Shown here piece by piece: positions 20,605-20,918 of a stretch of 20,918 bases of DNA. The stretch's first letter is position 1. Each line of letters starts with the position of its first letter. Position numbers and translations under genes: made by a program. This DNA comes from an uncultured Verrucomicrobiota bacterium. Its GTDB lineage: Bacteria > Verrucomicrobiota > Verrucomicrobiia > Palsa-1439. The stretch spans positions 1-20,918 of the forward strand of contig CAIKBP010000095.1 of the NCBI GenBank assembly GCA_903825695.1. The letters are read 5' to 3'. The notes under the pieces are model-generated. The model was not told the DNA's origin, searched no databases, and was given only the letters and a program-made list of their open reading frames with translations.

Positions 20605-20918
20605 ATGAAGATCAACGTCAGACGCATTCCTGAGGGTGGGGAAACCCTGCGCGGCACTGAGCCTGCCACGATTATAGGACTGGATGACCCAAACATCCGG
20701 TTCGAGAAAGAAATCGCGTACGATCTGCATGTGGAGGTGCAGGAAACCGCATTGCTTGTAACAGGCACATTGCGAGCGCCGGCCACCGCGCATTGCGGAC
20801 GATGTTTGAAGGCGCTCAAACTGCCAGTCGCAGTGGATGATTTCGTGTTTCACCACGAACTGCACGGTGAGGACTTAGTGGACTTGACGGAGAGCGTTCG
20901 TGAAGATATTCTCCTGCA
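20605..20918 (+). CDS. YceD/DUF177 family protein (partial, cut by window end)
   Basis: The first 104 codons of a YceD-like protein; no stop is reached. It starts MKINVRRIPEGG with a strong AGGAGG (20594-20599) five bases before the ATG. The conserved cysteine pair of the family appears in HCGRCLKALK at about residues 70-79, after the strand LHVEVQETALLVTGTLRAPA. YceD proteins are linked to 23S rRNA and ribosome accumulation in some bacteria and usually precede rpmF (ribosomal protein bL32). The visible order coaD-yceD agrees with that cluster. Metal binding by the cysteines is an inference; the second cysteine cluster would lie beyond the window. Confidence 0.85.
   Translation, partial: MKINVRRIPEGGETLRGTEPATIIGLDDPNIRFEKEIAYDLHVEVQETALLVTGTLRAPATAHCGRCLKALKLPVAVDDFVFHHELHGEDLVDLTESVREDILL

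Noticed and set aside
1..20918. CRISPR arrays, tRNA or rRNA genes, transposases and prophage genes
   Set aside because: No regularly spaced repeats, tRNA-like cloverleaf ends, rRNA signatures or transposase motifs were seen on either strand by eye; a tRNAscan or CRISPR search could not be run.

Overview
The window is about 20.9 kb of GC-rich chromosome from a Gram-negative (two-membrane) bacterium. It is most likely a member of the Verrucomicrobiota, in the Limisphaerales/Pedosphaera direction. That placement is an inference from three things: a secreted protein (17285-18004) whose N-terminal domain I know mainly from that group, several families of dispersed palindromic repeats, and an attC-like repeat of a type I associate with these genomes. 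Most genes are core housekeeping genes, and no phage, transposase, CRISPR array, rRNA or tRNA was seen.

Layout. 1-1779: cinA 3' end, thpR and recA in overlapping order. 1898-4570: alaS. 4577-5130: a BrnT/BrnA-like toxin-antitoxin pair on the minus strand with its own promoter and operator. 5271-8052: serS and tilS. 8070-8405: a PadR-type repressor (minus) with a perfect 27-bp operator over its own promoter. 8640-9123: a small cassette-like unit, with a membrane protein gene ending in an attC-like hairpin, followed by a guaA 3' remnant. 9425-13309: a tight operon folP-cdaA-cdaR-glmM (folate, c-di-AMP synthesis and its regulator, cell-wall precursor synthesis). 13306-17114 (minus): a cobalamin block made of cbiX, B12 riboswitch 2, tonB, B12 riboswitch 1 and a BtuB-like receptor. 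17285-18793: two lineage-specific or unknown genes. 18953-19978: a LOG-family protein (minus). 20067 onward: coaD and a YceD/DUF177 gene cut by the window end.

The most unusual signal is the way palindromic repeats have settled inside functional sequence. A TGTCACCCTGAG-type element lies in frame inside tilS, with a second copy between recA and alaS. A different 60-bp palindrome lies in frame inside folP. A third family (AACCACAGAG type) separates serS from tilS. A fourth short palindrome occupies two arms of one cobalamin riboswitch but not its duplicate. Both protein insertions map to family loops and leave the reading frames open, so these essential genes seem to tolerate repeat-derived peptides.

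A second recurring pattern is a -10 hexamer 6-7 bp before the start codon with no Shine-Dalgarno (serS, folP, cbiX, possibly alaS). This suggests leaderless mRNAs alongside conventional Shine-Dalgarno genes (recA, coaD, yceD, tonB).
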